64,000 nt of DNA, from the NCBI RefSeq assembly GCF_918731615.1, contig NZ_OU957226.1, positions 1 to 64,000 of the forward strand, read 5' to 3'. Below the pieces are notes generated by a model. The model was not told the DNA's origin. It did no database searches and saw only the letters and a program-made list of their open reading frames with translations. A program made the position numbers and the translations under genes. Shown here piece after piece: positions 45,376 to 54,296 of this stretch. The number at the start of each line of letters is the position of its first letter. Position 1 is the stretch's first letter. This DNA is from Flavobacterium sp. CECT 9288 (GTDB taxonomy: Bacteria; Bacteroidota; Bacteroidia; Flavobacteriales; Flavobacteriaceae).

Positions 45376-47763
45376 ATGCACACAAAAAACTTTCTGTTTT
45401 TCTGTATCTCTTTGTTTTGCACCATAGGTTTTGCGCAAAGCACAGTACGCGGAAAAATAACTACTACAGCTGGAATACCACTTTCTGGAAGTCACATACA
45501 TATTGGTAAAAAGACAGTGTCCTCAGATGCTGCGGGCAATTATGTCATTAAAAAACTGCCTTTGGGTAACCAAAAAATATTTGTTTCTTACATAGGTTTT
45601 CAATCTGTGGATACGCTTGTTACTTTATCGGGTGATCAAGTATTTGATTTTGTTTTAAAAGAAAAAGCCGATGACCTTCAAGAAGTGATTGTGAGGCAAA
45701 AAATAAATACGCTCAATAAATCCTTATTGGAACAAAAAATTAAAACAGAAACTATTGAAAAATATAGCAATCAAACATTAGGAGATTTACTTAAAGAGGT
45801 AGCGGGTGTTTCAAGTTTAAAAACAGGAAGTAATGTTGTAAAACCAATGATCAATGGATTGTTTGGGAGTCGCGTTCCTGTAATTAATAACAACGTACGT
45901 TTGCAAGATCAAGAATGGGGAACAGAACATGCTCCTAATTTTGACGTGAACGCTGCAGGAAAAATTACGGTAATCAAGGGTGCATCGGGCTTGCAATATG
46001 GTGGTGATGCCGTGGGTGGCTTAGTTATTATTGAGCCTATTCAGGTAAAAAAAGACACAATTTATGGCAAATCAATAGTGAATCTAGCCTCAAATGGTAG
46101 AGGTGGTTCTATTAGTTCTAGTTTGCACAAAGGGAACGAAAAAGGATGGAGTTGGAACGTATTAGGAACATTTAAATATGCTGGTGATAGAGAAGCTCCA
46201 GATTATGTATTATCAAATACAGGAAATAGGGAAGCAAATTTCTCTGGCGATTTAAAATTCACAGGTAAAAAGTATGACTTTACTGGTTTTTATAGCTATT
46301 ACAATACTACTATTGGGATTTTGAGCGCTTCACACATTGGTAATGTTAATGATTTGTACAACGCAATAACGAATAAAGTTCCTGCTGTGGTCAATGATTT
46401 TACCTATTCAATTAAAAATCCTAAGCAAGAAGTACAACATCACTTGGCAAAGCTGAATTACAACTATTTTTTCAATGAAACGGCTTCATTGGGGGTACAG
46501 TATTCTTTTCAGTTTAACAAAAGGTTCGAATTTGATTTACGCAGAGGCGAAAATAAAAATAAACCAGCACTTGATCTTGAGTTAGCAACTCATGCCATTA
46601 ATGTTGATTATAAAAAAGTACTGCATGACTGGACATTAAAGACGGGAACGGTAGCTGCATTTCAAAATAATTTTGCGAATGTAGTCACTACAAATGTTAA
46701 CCCTTTGATCCCAACATACAATAAAATAGATTGGGGAACATACGGCATTGCAACTTATGACGTTTCAGAAAGTTTAGTCTTTGATGCAGGACTTCGGTAT
46801 GATTATTCTCAAGTAGATGCTGCCAAGTTTTATTCAAAATCAAGATGGAATGAACGTGGTTATCAATCGCAGTTTTCTCGTTTTATAACTGGCGAAGATG
46901 GTGATAAATGGCTCGTAAAACCCAGCTTTGCTTTTCATAACCTATCAAGTAGTGTGGGATTTCACAAAGAGTTTGAGAAAGATTTAAATTGGTATGCCAA
47001 TGTTAGTTTGGCTACAAGAAATCCAAACCCATCGGAGTTTTTTAGTGATGGTTTGCATCATTCTACTGGAGTTATAGAGATAGGAGACTTAGCACTAAAA
47101 AAAGAACAATCTACCAAGTTTTCTACAACGCTCCAAAAAAAATGGACTGCTTTTTCTGTTGAGGTAAACCCGTATATCAATTACATTCGTAATTTTATGT
47201 TCTTGCGCCCAGTGGGTTTTGAGAATACCATTCGTGGTGCGTTTCCAGTGTGGGATTACCAGCAAACAAATGCGCAATTAGCAGGTCTTGATGTGCAAAC
47301 CCATTGGAAAATAAACAACAACTGGCAACATGATTTTACAATGTCTTATGTAAACGGCAAAGATATCTCAAACAGAGAAGCCTTGATAGACATTCCGCCA
47401 TTTGCCATGACTCAAAAAGTGCAGTTTTCAAAACCAAGTTGGATGAACCTAAAATTGGAGCTAAAGTATGAAGCACTCCAAAGGCAGAACAGATTTCCTA
47501 ATAATAATTTTGAAACAAATATTATTGTAAACAATGAGTTGTTTCCGGTTCAGGTAGATATCAGTACGCCGCCAGAAGGTTTTCAATTGTTTCATTTTTA
47601 CTCCGAAATTAAGTTCAAAAGCATTGGTAAAACCCAGACAGCCTTAGCGTTTTCTGTTCAAAATATAACAAACACCACGTACAGGGACTACTTAAACAGA
47701 CAGCGTTTTTTTGCTGACGAAATGGGTAGAAACTTCCAAATTCAATTAAAATTCAATTATTAA
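45376..47763 (+). CDS. TonB-dependent outer-membrane receptor
   Basis: A 795-residue receptor with a signal peptide (residues 1-20, ending GFAQ), a CarboxypepD-reg-like domain (about 22-95, STVRGKITT), a plug domain (about 110-215 with LGDLLKEVAGVSSLKTG, GLFGSRVPVINNNVRLQDQEWG and VIKGASGLQYGGDAVGG) and a 22-strand-type barrel ending FQIQLKFNY. Receptors of this class import metal chelates or other large ligands using TonB energy. Context (a His/Cys-rich protein before, a lipoprotein after) points to a metal, copper or zinc being plausible. This is inference from neighbours. Confidence 0.9.
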   Translation: MHTKNFLFFCISLFCTIGFAQSTVRGKITTTAGIPLSGSHIHIGKKTVSSDAAGNYVIKKLPLGNQKIFVSYIGFQSVDTLVTLSGDQVFDFVLKEKADDLQEVIVRQKINTLNKSLLEQKIKTETIEKYSNQTLGDLLKEVAGVSSLKTGSNVVKPMINGLFGSRVPVINNNVRLQDQEWGTEHAPNFDVNAAGKITVIKGASGLQYGGDAVGGLVIIEPIQVKKDTIYGKSIVNLASNGRGGSISSSLHKGNEKGWSWNVLGTFKYAGDREAPDYVLSNTGNREANFSGDLKFTGKKYDFTGFYSYYNTTIGILSASHIGNVNDLYNAITNKVPAVVNDFTYSIKNPKQEVQHHLAKLNYNYFFNETASLGVQYSFQFNKRFEFDLRRGENKNKPALDLELATHAINVDYKKVLHDWTLKTGTVAAFQNNFANVVTTNVNPLIPTYNKIDWGTYGIATYDVSESLVFDAGLRYDYSQVDAAKFYSKSRWNERGYQSQFSRFITGEDGDKWLVKPSFAFHNLSSSVGFHKEFEKDLNWYANVSLATRNPNPSEFFSDGLHHSTGVIEIGDLALKKEQSTKFSTTLQKKWTAFSVEVNPYINYIRNFMFLRPVGFENTIRGAFPVWDYQQTNAQLAGLDVQTHWKINNNWQHDFTMSYVNGKDISNREALIDIPPFAMTQKVQFSKPSWMNLKLELKYEALQRQNRFPNNNFETNIIVNNELFPVQVDISTPPEGFQLFHFYSEIKFKSIGKTQTALAFSVQNITNTTYRDYLNRQRFFADEMGRNFQIQLKFNY

Positions 47764-47785
47764 AAAATTAAAAAAACAACAAATC

Positions 47786-48343
47786 ATGAAAAATTCAAAA
47801 TTCGCAGCAGTAGCATTAATAGCTCTTTTTTCTTTTACCTCTTGTGAAAAAGATGATCCTATTGCAGTAAATGAGGAAGAATTAATAACTACAGTGACCA
47901 CAACACTTGTGGCTGGAAATCAAACGGTAACATTAACCTCAAAAGATCTTGATGGCGATGGGCCAAATGCACCCGTTGTAACCGTATCAGGCGATTTACT
48001 TGTGAATACTACTTATACAGGAAGTACCACGTTCTTAAATGAGTCGGTTACGCCAGTAGACAACATCACTGCCGAGGTTAAAGAAGAGGGTTATGAGCAC
48101 CAATTGTTCTATCAAGCGCCTACTACAATAGGAGTTTTCACGTATACAGATGCGGACAAAAACGGAAAACCTGTTGGGTTAACTTTTTCATTAAGAACAG
48201 CAGCAGCTCCAGCAACTGGAACCTTAACAGTAGTACTTAGACACGAACCAAACAAAGACGCTGCAGGAGTAGCTACTGGATCAATCACTAATGCAGGCGG
48301 TGCCACAGATGCTCAGGTGACTTTCCCAGTTCAAGTTAAATAA
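47786..48343 (+). CDS. Lipoprotein partner of the TonB receptor
   Basis: A 185-residue lipoprotein: a lipobox ending at Cys20 (FTSC), then a beta-rich domain with the acidic loop DLDGDGPNAP, which looks like a calcium or metal loop, ETKEEGYEHQLFY-like strands and a His near RHEPNKD. Similar proteins follow the same kind of TonB receptor in other flavobacteria. It begins 22 bp after the receptor and ends just before a terminator, so it closes the operon. A ligand-capture role at the surface or in the periplasm is likely but unproved. Confidence 0.8.
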   Translation: MKNSKFAAVALIALFSFTSCEKDDPIAVNEEELITTVTTTLVAGNQTVTLTSKDLDGDGPNAPVVTVSGDLLVNTTYTGSTTFLNESVTPVDNITAEVKEEGYEHQLFYQAPTTIGVFTYTDADKNGKPVGLTFSLRTAAAPATGTLTVVLRHEPNKDAAGVATGSITNAGGATDAQVTFPVQVK

Positions 48344-48361
48344 GGTTAAAACCAATTTATA

Positions 48362-48402
48362 CCCAAAAAAACGCTACCCGAAAGAGTAGCGTTTTTTTTG
48401 GG
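48362..48402 (+). terminator. Terminator of the TonB-receptor operon (GNRA-loop hairpin, copy 1)
   Basis: Long stem with an ACGCTAC core and a GAAA tetraloop (48380-48383), ending in eight T. Related hairpins occur at 49535-49561 and 51984-52021. Confidence 0.88.
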
Positions 48403-48494
48403 TTTAAGTGCAAAAGTACGGGTTACCATTTCAGTTCTTTTTTTCGTATTATTGTATGTGTAATCGAGTTAAATTTTTATAATCCAAAATAACG

Positions 48495-49508
48495 ATGCTA
48501 CAAAACCAATCTGTAATTCCTGATATTAAAGCCATTATAGCAGCTTCAAAAGACAAAGCAATTAGGGCGGTTGACAATGAAAGAACCTTGATGTACTGGC
48601 ATATTGGGCAACGGATTTTCGAGGAAGAACAAAACGGAAAGGACCGTGCTGATTATGGGACTTATTTAATTAAATTTCTTTCTCAACAATTACAGCCAGA
48701 ATATGGGAGTGGTTTTTCAGTGAGGCAATTAGAGAGATACCGACAGTTCTACAGAATGTTTCCAATTGCGTCCGCACTGCGGACGCAATTGAGTTGGACA
48801 CAATATAAATTCCTTTTGGTAATTGACAATCAGTATAAAAGAGAATTTTACATTGCGGAAAGCGTAAAGAATAATTGGACGTCAAGACAACTCGAACGTC
48901 AAATTAACAGTAGCTTATACGAACGCCTTTTAATGAGCAATGATAAAGAAAGCGTACTCGCTGTTGCCAAAAATGAAAAACTTCCTTCAGATACTAAAGA
49001 GATTATAAAAGACCCTATGTATCTTGAATTTCTGGGGTTAAAACGAGAAGCGGCTTACTATGAAAACGATTTAGAAAGTGCTATAATTACTCATTTGCAA
49101 GATTTTTTATTGGAACTAGGAAATGGATTTTCATTTGTAGCAAGACAAAAAAGAATACACATTGATGGCGATGAATTTTTTACAGACTTAGTTTTTTATA
49201 ATCGGATATTACAATGCTTTGTCATTATCGAAATCAAAACAGATAAACTTACGCATCAGGATATAGGGCAACTACAGATGTATGTGAATTATTACGATCG
49301 AGTAGAAAAACTGCCTCGTGAAAATCCAACTATAGGTATTTTGCTTTGTGCAAATAAAAATGACGGCGTTGTAAAATTTACGCTGCCGGAAAACGAGAAA
49401 AATATTGTAGCCAGTCAATATAAACTATACCTACCTACTGAACAACAGTTGCTGGAAGCTGTAAATATAGAATTGCAAAATTTTGAGGAAGCCAAAGAAA
49501 ATAATTAA
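48495..49508 (+). CDS. DUF1016 family PD-(D/E)XK nuclease (YhcG type)
   Basis: A 337-residue protein. The N-terminal DUF1016 domain (about 1-150) includes YWHIGQRIFEEEQ and RQLERYRQFYRMFP. The C-terminal domain has the PD-(D/E)XK signature: Asp in FFTDLVFYN and the E-x-K pair in VIIEIKTDKLTHQDIGQLQMYVNYYD. Proteins of this family occur in defence and mobile regions; cleavage activity is predicted from the motif. Inside the gene is a 13-bp perfect palindrome (48763-48791). The gene lies alone between two related terminator hairpins, suggesting that it was acquired as a unit. I see no clear promoter box. Confidence 0.88.
   Translation: MLQNQSVIPDIKAIIAASKDKAIRAVDNERTLMYWHIGQRIFEEEQNGKDRADYGTYLIKFLSQQLQPEYGSGFSVRQLERYRQFYRMFPIASALRTQLSWTQYKFLLVIDNQYKREFYIAESVKNNWTSRQLERQINSSLYERLLMSNDKESVLAVAKNEKLPSDTKEIIKDPMYLEFLGLKREAAYYENDLESAIITHLQDFLLELGNGFSFVARQKRIHIDGDEFFTDLVFYNRILQCFVIIEIKTDKLTHQDIGQLQMYVNYYDRVEKLPRENPTIGILLCANKNDGVVKFTLPENEKNIVASQYKLYLPTEQQLLEAVNIELQNFEEAKENN
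48763..48791. repeat. Perfect 13-bp inverted repeat inside the DUF1016 gene
   Basis: Arms CAATTGCGTCCGC and GCGGACGCAATTG with a 3-base loop ACT, markedly more GC-rich than its surroundings. It encodes the segment IASALRTQLSW in frame. Confidence 0.9.
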
Positions 49509-49534
49509 GGAAACGACAAAACTGTAGCAAAATA

Positions 49535-49561
49535 CTTTACCCGCAAGAGTAACGTTTTTTT
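49535..49561 (+). terminator. Terminator after the DUF1016 gene (degenerate copy of the GNRA-loop hairpin)
   Basis: Imperfect 8-bp stem closed by GCAA, followed by seven T. The arrangement CCC-GNRA-GAGTA-CG matches the hairpin at 48362-48402. Confidence 0.65.
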
Positions 49562-49607
49562 AGTTTTATTTAAGACTTTTCCACCTTTACCACACTAACT
49601 ATTTCCC

Positions 49608-49615
49608 TATTTTTG
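49608..49615 (+). promoter_or_regulatory. -7 box (TATTTTTG) of the prolyl oligopeptidase gene
   Basis: Exact TAnnTTTG, 22 bases before the ATG. Confidence 0.72.
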
Positions 49616-49637
49616 TAACAACCTAAAAAAATAACTA

Positions 49638-51758
49638 ATGAAGAAATCCTTTTTAATAATGGCTGTAACCTCTGCAATGGCAACTTTTGGCCAAAATAAA
49701 AACGAAAAAATATCATACCCAACGACCAGCAAAGGTACTACGGTAGATGCTTATTTTGATGCAAAAGTCCCAGATCCCTACCGTTGGCTAGAAGACGACA
49801 AATCAGCTGAGACCGGTGCTTGGGTCAAAGCCCAAAACGAAGTAACCTACGGGTATCTCAACCAAATTCCGTTTCGTGATGCATTAAAAGCAAGAATGGA
49901 AAAACTGTGGAATTACGAAAAAATAGGTGCGCCTTTCAAAGAAGGGAATTTCACATATTACTACAAAAACAACGGTTTGCAAAACCAGTCGGTGTTGTAT
50001 AGAAAAGATGTCAAAGGAACCGAAACGGTTTTCTTAGATCCCAACACCTTTTCTAAAGACGGAACCACATCACTTGGCGGATTGGATTTTTCCAAAGACG
50101 GTTCAAAAGTAGCCTATGCCATCTCAGAAGGTGGAAGCGACTGGCGAAAAGTAATCATCATGGATGCCATTACCAATACAATTATTGAAGACACCATTGT
50201 CGATGTAAAATTCAGCGGCGTGTCCTGGAGAGGGAACGAAGGGTTCTACTATTCCAGTTATGACAAACCAAAGGGAAGTGAATTATCAGCAAAAACAGAT
50301 CAGCACAAACTCTATTTTCATAAATTAGGAACAGCTCAAAAAGACGATCAAATTATTTTTGGTGCCGATCAAAAACGCCGTTATGTAGGCGGTGGCGTGA
50401 CTGAAGACGACCGCTACCTTATCATATCAGCGGCAAACTCCACCTATGGGAATGAGTTGTACATCAAAGATTTAACAAAACCCAACATTCCTATTGTGAC
50501 CATTGTAGATAATTTCAAGAGTGACAACAGTATCATTGAAAACGAAGGCGGAAAATTATTCATAGAAACTGATTTGAATGCACCCAACAAACGCATTGTT
50601 ACGGTGGATATCAAAAATCCAAAACCAGAAAATTGGAAAGACTTCATTCCAGAAACAGAGAATGTTTTATCACCATCAACAGGTGGCGGTTATTTCTTTG
50701 CAAATTACATGAAAGATGCCGTTTCATTAGTAAAACAATATGATTACACAGGAAAATTGATACGCGAAATCAAACTGCCAGGAGTAGGAACTGCGGGCGG
50801 TTTTAGCGGAAAGAAAAAAGAGAAAAACCTTTATTTCTCATTTACAAATTACATCACACCGGGTTCTATTTTTACTTTAGATACACAAACAGGAACCTCT
50901 GTTGTGTATGAAAAACCAAAAGTAGATTTCAATACAGATCTGTATGAGTCTAAACAAGTGTTTTATACCTCAAAAGACGGTACCAAAATCCCAATGATTA
51001 TCACCCACAAAAAAGGATTAAAACTTGATGGGACAAATCCAACCATGCTTTACGGATATGGCGGATTCAACGTGAGTTTAACACCAAGTTTTAGCATAGC
51101 CAATGCCATCTGGATGGAAAACGGAGGCGTGTATGCCGTACCCAACTTACGTGGTGGTGGAGAATACGGAAAAAAATGGCATGATGCCGGAACCAAAATG
51201 CAAAAGCAAAACGTGTTTGACGATTTCATTGCAGCAGCCGAATATTTAATTGCACAAAAATACACCTCTTCACAATACTTAGCCATTCGTGGTGGGTCAA
51301 ACGGAGGTTTGTTAGTAGGCGCTACCATGACACAACGCCCAGATTTAATGAAGGTAGCCTTGCCAGCAGTAGGTGTGATGGACATGTTGCGTTACCATAC
51401 CTTTACCGCAGGAGCAGGTTGGGCGTATGATTACGGAACAGCTCAGGACAGCAAAGAAATGTTCAACTACATTCAAGGATATTCACCGGTACACAATGTA
51501 AAAACAGGAACCCAGTACCCAGCCACTATGGTTACTACAGGAGATCATGATGATAGAGTAGTTCCGGCACACAGCTTTAAGTTTGCTGCCGAGTTGCAAG
51601 AAAAACAAGTAGGAACAAACCCAACCCTTATTCGCATAGACATCAATGCAGGACACGGCGCTGGAAAATCAGTAGCAGCAACCATACAAGAAAACGTAGA
51701 CATACAAGCCTTTACGCTCTACAACATGGGGATTATGACCATCCCTGCAAGTAAATAA
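49638..51758 (+). CDS. Prolyl oligopeptidase family serine peptidase (S9A)
   Basis: A 706-residue exported peptidase that cleaves after proline in short peptides. The signal peptide is at residues 1-18 (ending TFGQ). The beta-propeller gate domain covers about 95-420, and the alpha/beta-hydrolase domain has the nucleophile Ser in GGSNGGLLVG (about 555), the acid in TTGDHDDRVVP (about 640) and His in NAGHGAG (about 674). The N-terminal YPTTSKGTTVDAYFDAKVPDPYRWLED is classic for S9A. Length is standard. It is a single-gene unit. Confidence 0.95.
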   Translation: MKKSFLIMAVTSAMATFGQNKNEKISYPTTSKGTTVDAYFDAKVPDPYRWLEDDKSAETGAWVKAQNEVTYGYLNQIPFRDALKARMEKLWNYEKIGAPFKEGNFTYYYKNNGLQNQSVLYRKDVKGTETVFLDPNTFSKDGTTSLGGLDFSKDGSKVAYAISEGGSDWRKVIIMDAITNTIIEDTIVDVKFSGVSWRGNEGFYYSSYDKPKGSELSAKTDQHKLYFHKLGTAQKDDQIIFGADQKRRYVGGGVTEDDRYLIISAANSTYGNELYIKDLTKPNIPIVTIVDNFKSDNSIIENEGGKLFIETDLNAPNKRIVTVDIKNPKPENWKDFIPETENVLSPSTGGGYFFANYMKDAVSLVKQYDYTGKLIREIKLPGVGTAGGFSGKKKEKNLYFSFTNYITPGSIFTLDTQTGTSVVYEKPKVDFNTDLYESKQVFYTSKDGTKIPMIITHKKGLKLDGTNPTMLYGYGGFNVSLTPSFSIANAIWMENGGVYAVPNLRGGGEYGKKWHDAGTKMQKQNVFDDFIAAAEYLIAQKYTSSQYLAIRGGSNGGLLVGATMTQRPDLMKVALPAVGVMDMLRYHTFTAGAGWAYDYGTAQDSKEMFNYIQGYSPVHNVKTGTQYPATMVTTGDHDDRVVPAHSFKFAAELQEKQVGTNPTLIRIDINAGHGAGKSVAATIQENVDIQAFTLYNMGIMTIPASK

Positions 51759-51791
51759 AAGCAAAAGAGGTACGGTGCGGTTACTCTTTTT

Positions 51792-51926
51792 TAGGAGCTT
51801 AATCCTGCTATCCGTTACAATCTTTATATCCGCCGAAAAGGCGGAAATAAAGGATTTTCACTTCAAATGGAATTCACTGAACTCCTATGGAAATAAAAGT
51901 ATAGTGAAGTAATCAGGGCTAGGGCA
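51792..51926. repeat. Structured intergenic element
   Basis: It starts at GGAGCTTAATCCTGCTATCC and ends at AATCAGGGCTAGGGC. Its core is a long hairpin (arms 51819-51834 and 51840-51856, loop GAAAA) with a perfect TCCGCC/GGCGGA centre. The end motifs resemble an interspersed flavobacterial intergenic element I have met in other genomes; I cannot confirm that here, and no second copy is in this window. Confidence 0.5.
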
Positions 51927-51983
51927 TTCAACTCCTCAGACGATTTTCTTCACGAGAAATGAAGTCGTCACCACACAAATTTC

Positions 51984-52021
51984 AAAAAACGCTATTCGAA
52001 AGAGTAGCGTTTTTTTTTTTG
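51984..52021. terminator. Bidirectional terminator (GNRA-loop hairpin, copy 3)
   Basis: Stem arms 51984-51997 and 52002-52015 with a GAAA loop and T run. It serves the peptidase side and, on the other strand, the DUF2075 gene that ends at 52036. Confidence 0.88.
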
Positions 52022-52035
52022 GAATGTAGTTCTCG

Positions 52036-54015
52036 CTAAATTTCTTCAATCCCTAATGATTTGAAAAAATCAAAAGTACCATCATACATATAAGTTGGTC
52101 TTGTAATATCTTCATTATTGCCGAATGGAATATAAATTACCATTCCTTGTCTTGCTCTTGTAAGTAAAACTCTGTAAGAGTTAATTAAATAGTTAGTAAT
52201 GTCATTACTATTTATATTTTGCCACTTTGTGCCTTTGAATTTTCTGTAGTTCCATTGATTATTGTCGTAAAATAAATCACCATCCCAAGCTACACATGTC
52301 CAATCTAATTCTAAGCCTTGAATGTCAAATTCTGTTGCAACTTCTTCTAAAAAGTAAGAAGAGCGAATATCATCTTTATCATTTAAAAACCAAATTGGCG
52401 CATTAATTTTAGCTTTCACATTTAATCCAAAAGGTCTCAAGCGAATTCCACCAGATGAAGCCACAACTCCGGTTCTTTCGGAACCTTTTGCTGATTTTTT
52501 TAACCAACCTCTAGCACTGTCTAGATCTCGGGTTATTTTAATTGGATAGTCTTTTTTGATAAAATTTATATAAATACTTTTAGCTTTGTCAATATCATTA
52601 TTAATAATTTCTTGAATAAGATTTGATAATTGAGCGCTTCTAAATGATCTTAATGAAATGGATAGATGTAGTTGATCTTTTTTAATAGCTTTCCTTTCAT
52701 TTAAAACAGTCAATGCTTCTTTGTCTTTAATGTAATTTCCATCCTCAATAATTTTTGAAGAATAATAAATATTCCAATCTTTAAACTTACCCGCAAATGG
52801 TCTAATCCATTCTTCTAATCCAGCTTCACCAGTATTGATTTCTTGTCCTCCTCCAATTAAACAAACTATTGTGCACCAATCCTGATGTCTGTCCATAACT
52901 TCAATAAGAAATTCAGGTTCTGATTTATCAAAATCAGTAATTCCTTTATTTCGTTTCATAAAATTAGAAGCTTGTTCTTTGGTCCAAGCTCGTTGCGCTT
53001 CATCAAAAATAGTTACTTTTTCAATGGGTGCTTTTCCATCTTTTATAGAAGCGTCTCTAAAATGATGAATATTTTGTATAAATGATTTTACTTGCGATTT
53101 TGCTATATCTTTTGTTAAGCTTTCGCCGTTTTCTTTTCCTGTAATTACTTTGTCTCTGGCTAATGCTTCTCTTAGTACATCGACTAAAGGCCCATTTCCT
53201 GATAAAAATACTGCGTGTTCTTCTTCTTTATAATTTGAGCGAAGATTGGCAATGTTTAAACCTGCTAAAGTTTTCCCAGCGCCAGGAACTCCAGTAATAA
53301 AACAAATAGATTTTCTATTGTTGTCCTTTGAAAAATCAATGATTTGAGAAATACATTCTGACGTTACTGATAAGTTTTCAGCTCCCGAATCACTTCTTGA
53401 AATTTCACTTACATTATGTTTTTTATATAATGCCGTAGCGGCTTCAATTATAGTCGGAGTCGGTTTGTAAATTGAGTTTTCCCAATATTCGATGTCAATT
53501 GTTTCTGTATCTTCAAAATGTATTAATGCAGCATTAATTACCTCTGACAAATTACTAGAATTCGCATAAATTGTTTCATATAAATTATCAAAACTAGGAC
53601 AGTAAATATTTTCTAAATAAGGTGCTTTATCTGCGACTAAAATTGGAATGATTATTTTGTTATGACTTCCTTCGTGAAAATTATTCAAATCTAAACCATA
53701 ATCAAAAGCTTGATTGGTTGCATATTTGTCATAGGTATTTGACCCTATTTTAAACTCCAATACAAAAATGCAGTTTTGAATGATTAATATATTGTCAACA
53801 CGCTTTCCCATTCTAGGAATAGTAAATTCAAAATATATTTTTCCAGTAAAAAAGGAGATGGTGTCTTTTAGGATTTCTATTTGACTTTTCCATGCATTAG
53901 ATTGTAGAATATTCAATTTATTCAAATCATATTGTCCAGAAATTTTACCGAAAATAGTTTGGGAATTTTCATTAATAAATTCATTAATGGTGCTGGAATA
54001 GTAAGCTCTATTCAT
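52036..54015 (-). CDS. PD-(D/E)XK nuclease-DUF2075 ATPase/helicase-like protein
   Basis: A 659-residue protein with two parts. The N-terminal part has a PD-(D/E)XK pattern: Asp74 in GKRVDNILI and Glu87-x-Lys89 in FVLEFKIG. From about 215 on is a DUF2075 P-loop NTPase: Walker A ITGVPGAGKTLAG (about 240-252), Walker B IFDEAQRAW, and a superfamily-1 helicase-like end YRVLLTRARQGMVIYIP. A nuclease joined to a nucleic-acid-dependent ATPase is typical of defence proteins, but no named system is recognised. The ATG at 54015 overlaps the XRE regulator gene by eight bases, so they form one unit. Confidence 0.85.
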   Translation of the reverse strand: MNRAYYSSTINEFINENSQTIFGKISGQYDLNKLNILQSNAWKSQIEILKDTISFFTGKIYFEFTIPRMGKRVDNILIIQNCIFVLEFKIGSNTYDKYATNQAFDYGLDLNNFHEGSHNKIIIPILVADKAPYLENIYCPSFDNLYETIYANSSNLSEVINAALIHFEDTETIDIEYWENSIYKPTPTIIEAATALYKKHNVSEISRSDSGAENLSVTSECISQIIDFSKDNNRKSICFITGVPGAGKTLAGLNIANLRSNYKEEEHAVFLSGNGPLVDVLREALARDKVITGKENGESLTKDIAKSQVKSFIQNIHHFRDASIKDGKAPIEKVTIFDEAQRAWTKEQASNFMKRNKGITDFDKSEPEFLIEVMDRHQDWCTIVCLIGGGQEINTGEAGLEEWIRPFAGKFKDWNIYYSSKIIEDGNYIKDKEALTVLNERKAIKKDQLHLSISLRSFRSAQLSNLIQEIINNDIDKAKSIYINFIKKDYPIKITRDLDSARGWLKKSAKGSERTGVVASSGGIRLRPFGLNVKAKINAPIWFLNDKDDIRSSYFLEEVATEFDIQGLELDWTCVAWDGDLFYDNNQWNYRKFKGTKWQNINSNDITNYLINSYRVLLTRARQGMVIYIPFGNNEDITRPTYMYDGTFDFFKSLGIEEI

Positions 54016-54214
54016 CAAACAAGTCTTTAATTTTTACATCAAGAGCTTTTGCCAATTTTTCAACAACTTCAATAGAAACATTTCTTTCACCTTTTTCAAT
54101 TGTTGGTAAATAGGTTCTGTCAATTTCAGCAAGATTTGCAAGTCTTTCTTGTGAAAGACCTTTAGCTTTTCTTAGCTCTTTTATTTTTAAACCTAGTTTT
54201 TGTTTAATATTCAT
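54008..54214 (-). CDS. Small XRE-family (Cro/C1-type) regulator
   Basis: A 68-residue helix-turn-helix protein, all of it the DNA-binding domain: KIKELRKAKGLSQERLANLAEIDRTYLPTIEKGERNVS, then EVVEKLAKALDVKIKDLFDE. Size and sequence resemble controller proteins of restriction-modification and defence loci. I start at the ATG at 54214 (MNIKQKLG). Upstream on the minus strand are TTG-N19-TAAT-A-TTTG promoter-like elements and an imperfect 8-bp inverted repeat (54237-54263), a plausible site for self-regulation. Its stop lies inside the start of the DUF2075 gene. Confidence 0.9.
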   Translation of the reverse strand: MNIKQKLGLKIKELRKAKGLSQERLANLAEIDRTYLPTIEKGERNVSIEVVEKLAKALDVKIKDLFDE

Positions 54215-54236
54215 GTTGACAAATATTACAAAATGT

Positions 54237-54263
54237 GGTCTATATTGCAACGGAGTATAGTCC
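54237..54263. promoter_or_regulatory. Candidate operator: GGTCTATA-N11-TATAGTCC
   Basis: Imperfect inverted repeat (one mismatch per arm pair) between the divergent XRE and small-protein genes. It overlaps the region where the minus-strand -33 element falls and lies 10 bases before the plus-strand -7 box, so one regulator could act on both promoters. Confidence 0.5.
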
Positions 54264-54272
54264 GGTTTTTGT

Positions 54273-54280
54273 TATCTTTG
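54273..54280 (+). promoter_or_regulatory. -7 box (TATCTTTG) of the 84-residue protein gene
   Basis: Exact TAnnTTTG, 16 bases before the ATG at 54297. Confidence 0.65.
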
Positions 54281-54296
54281 AAAGAAAAATGCTGCC

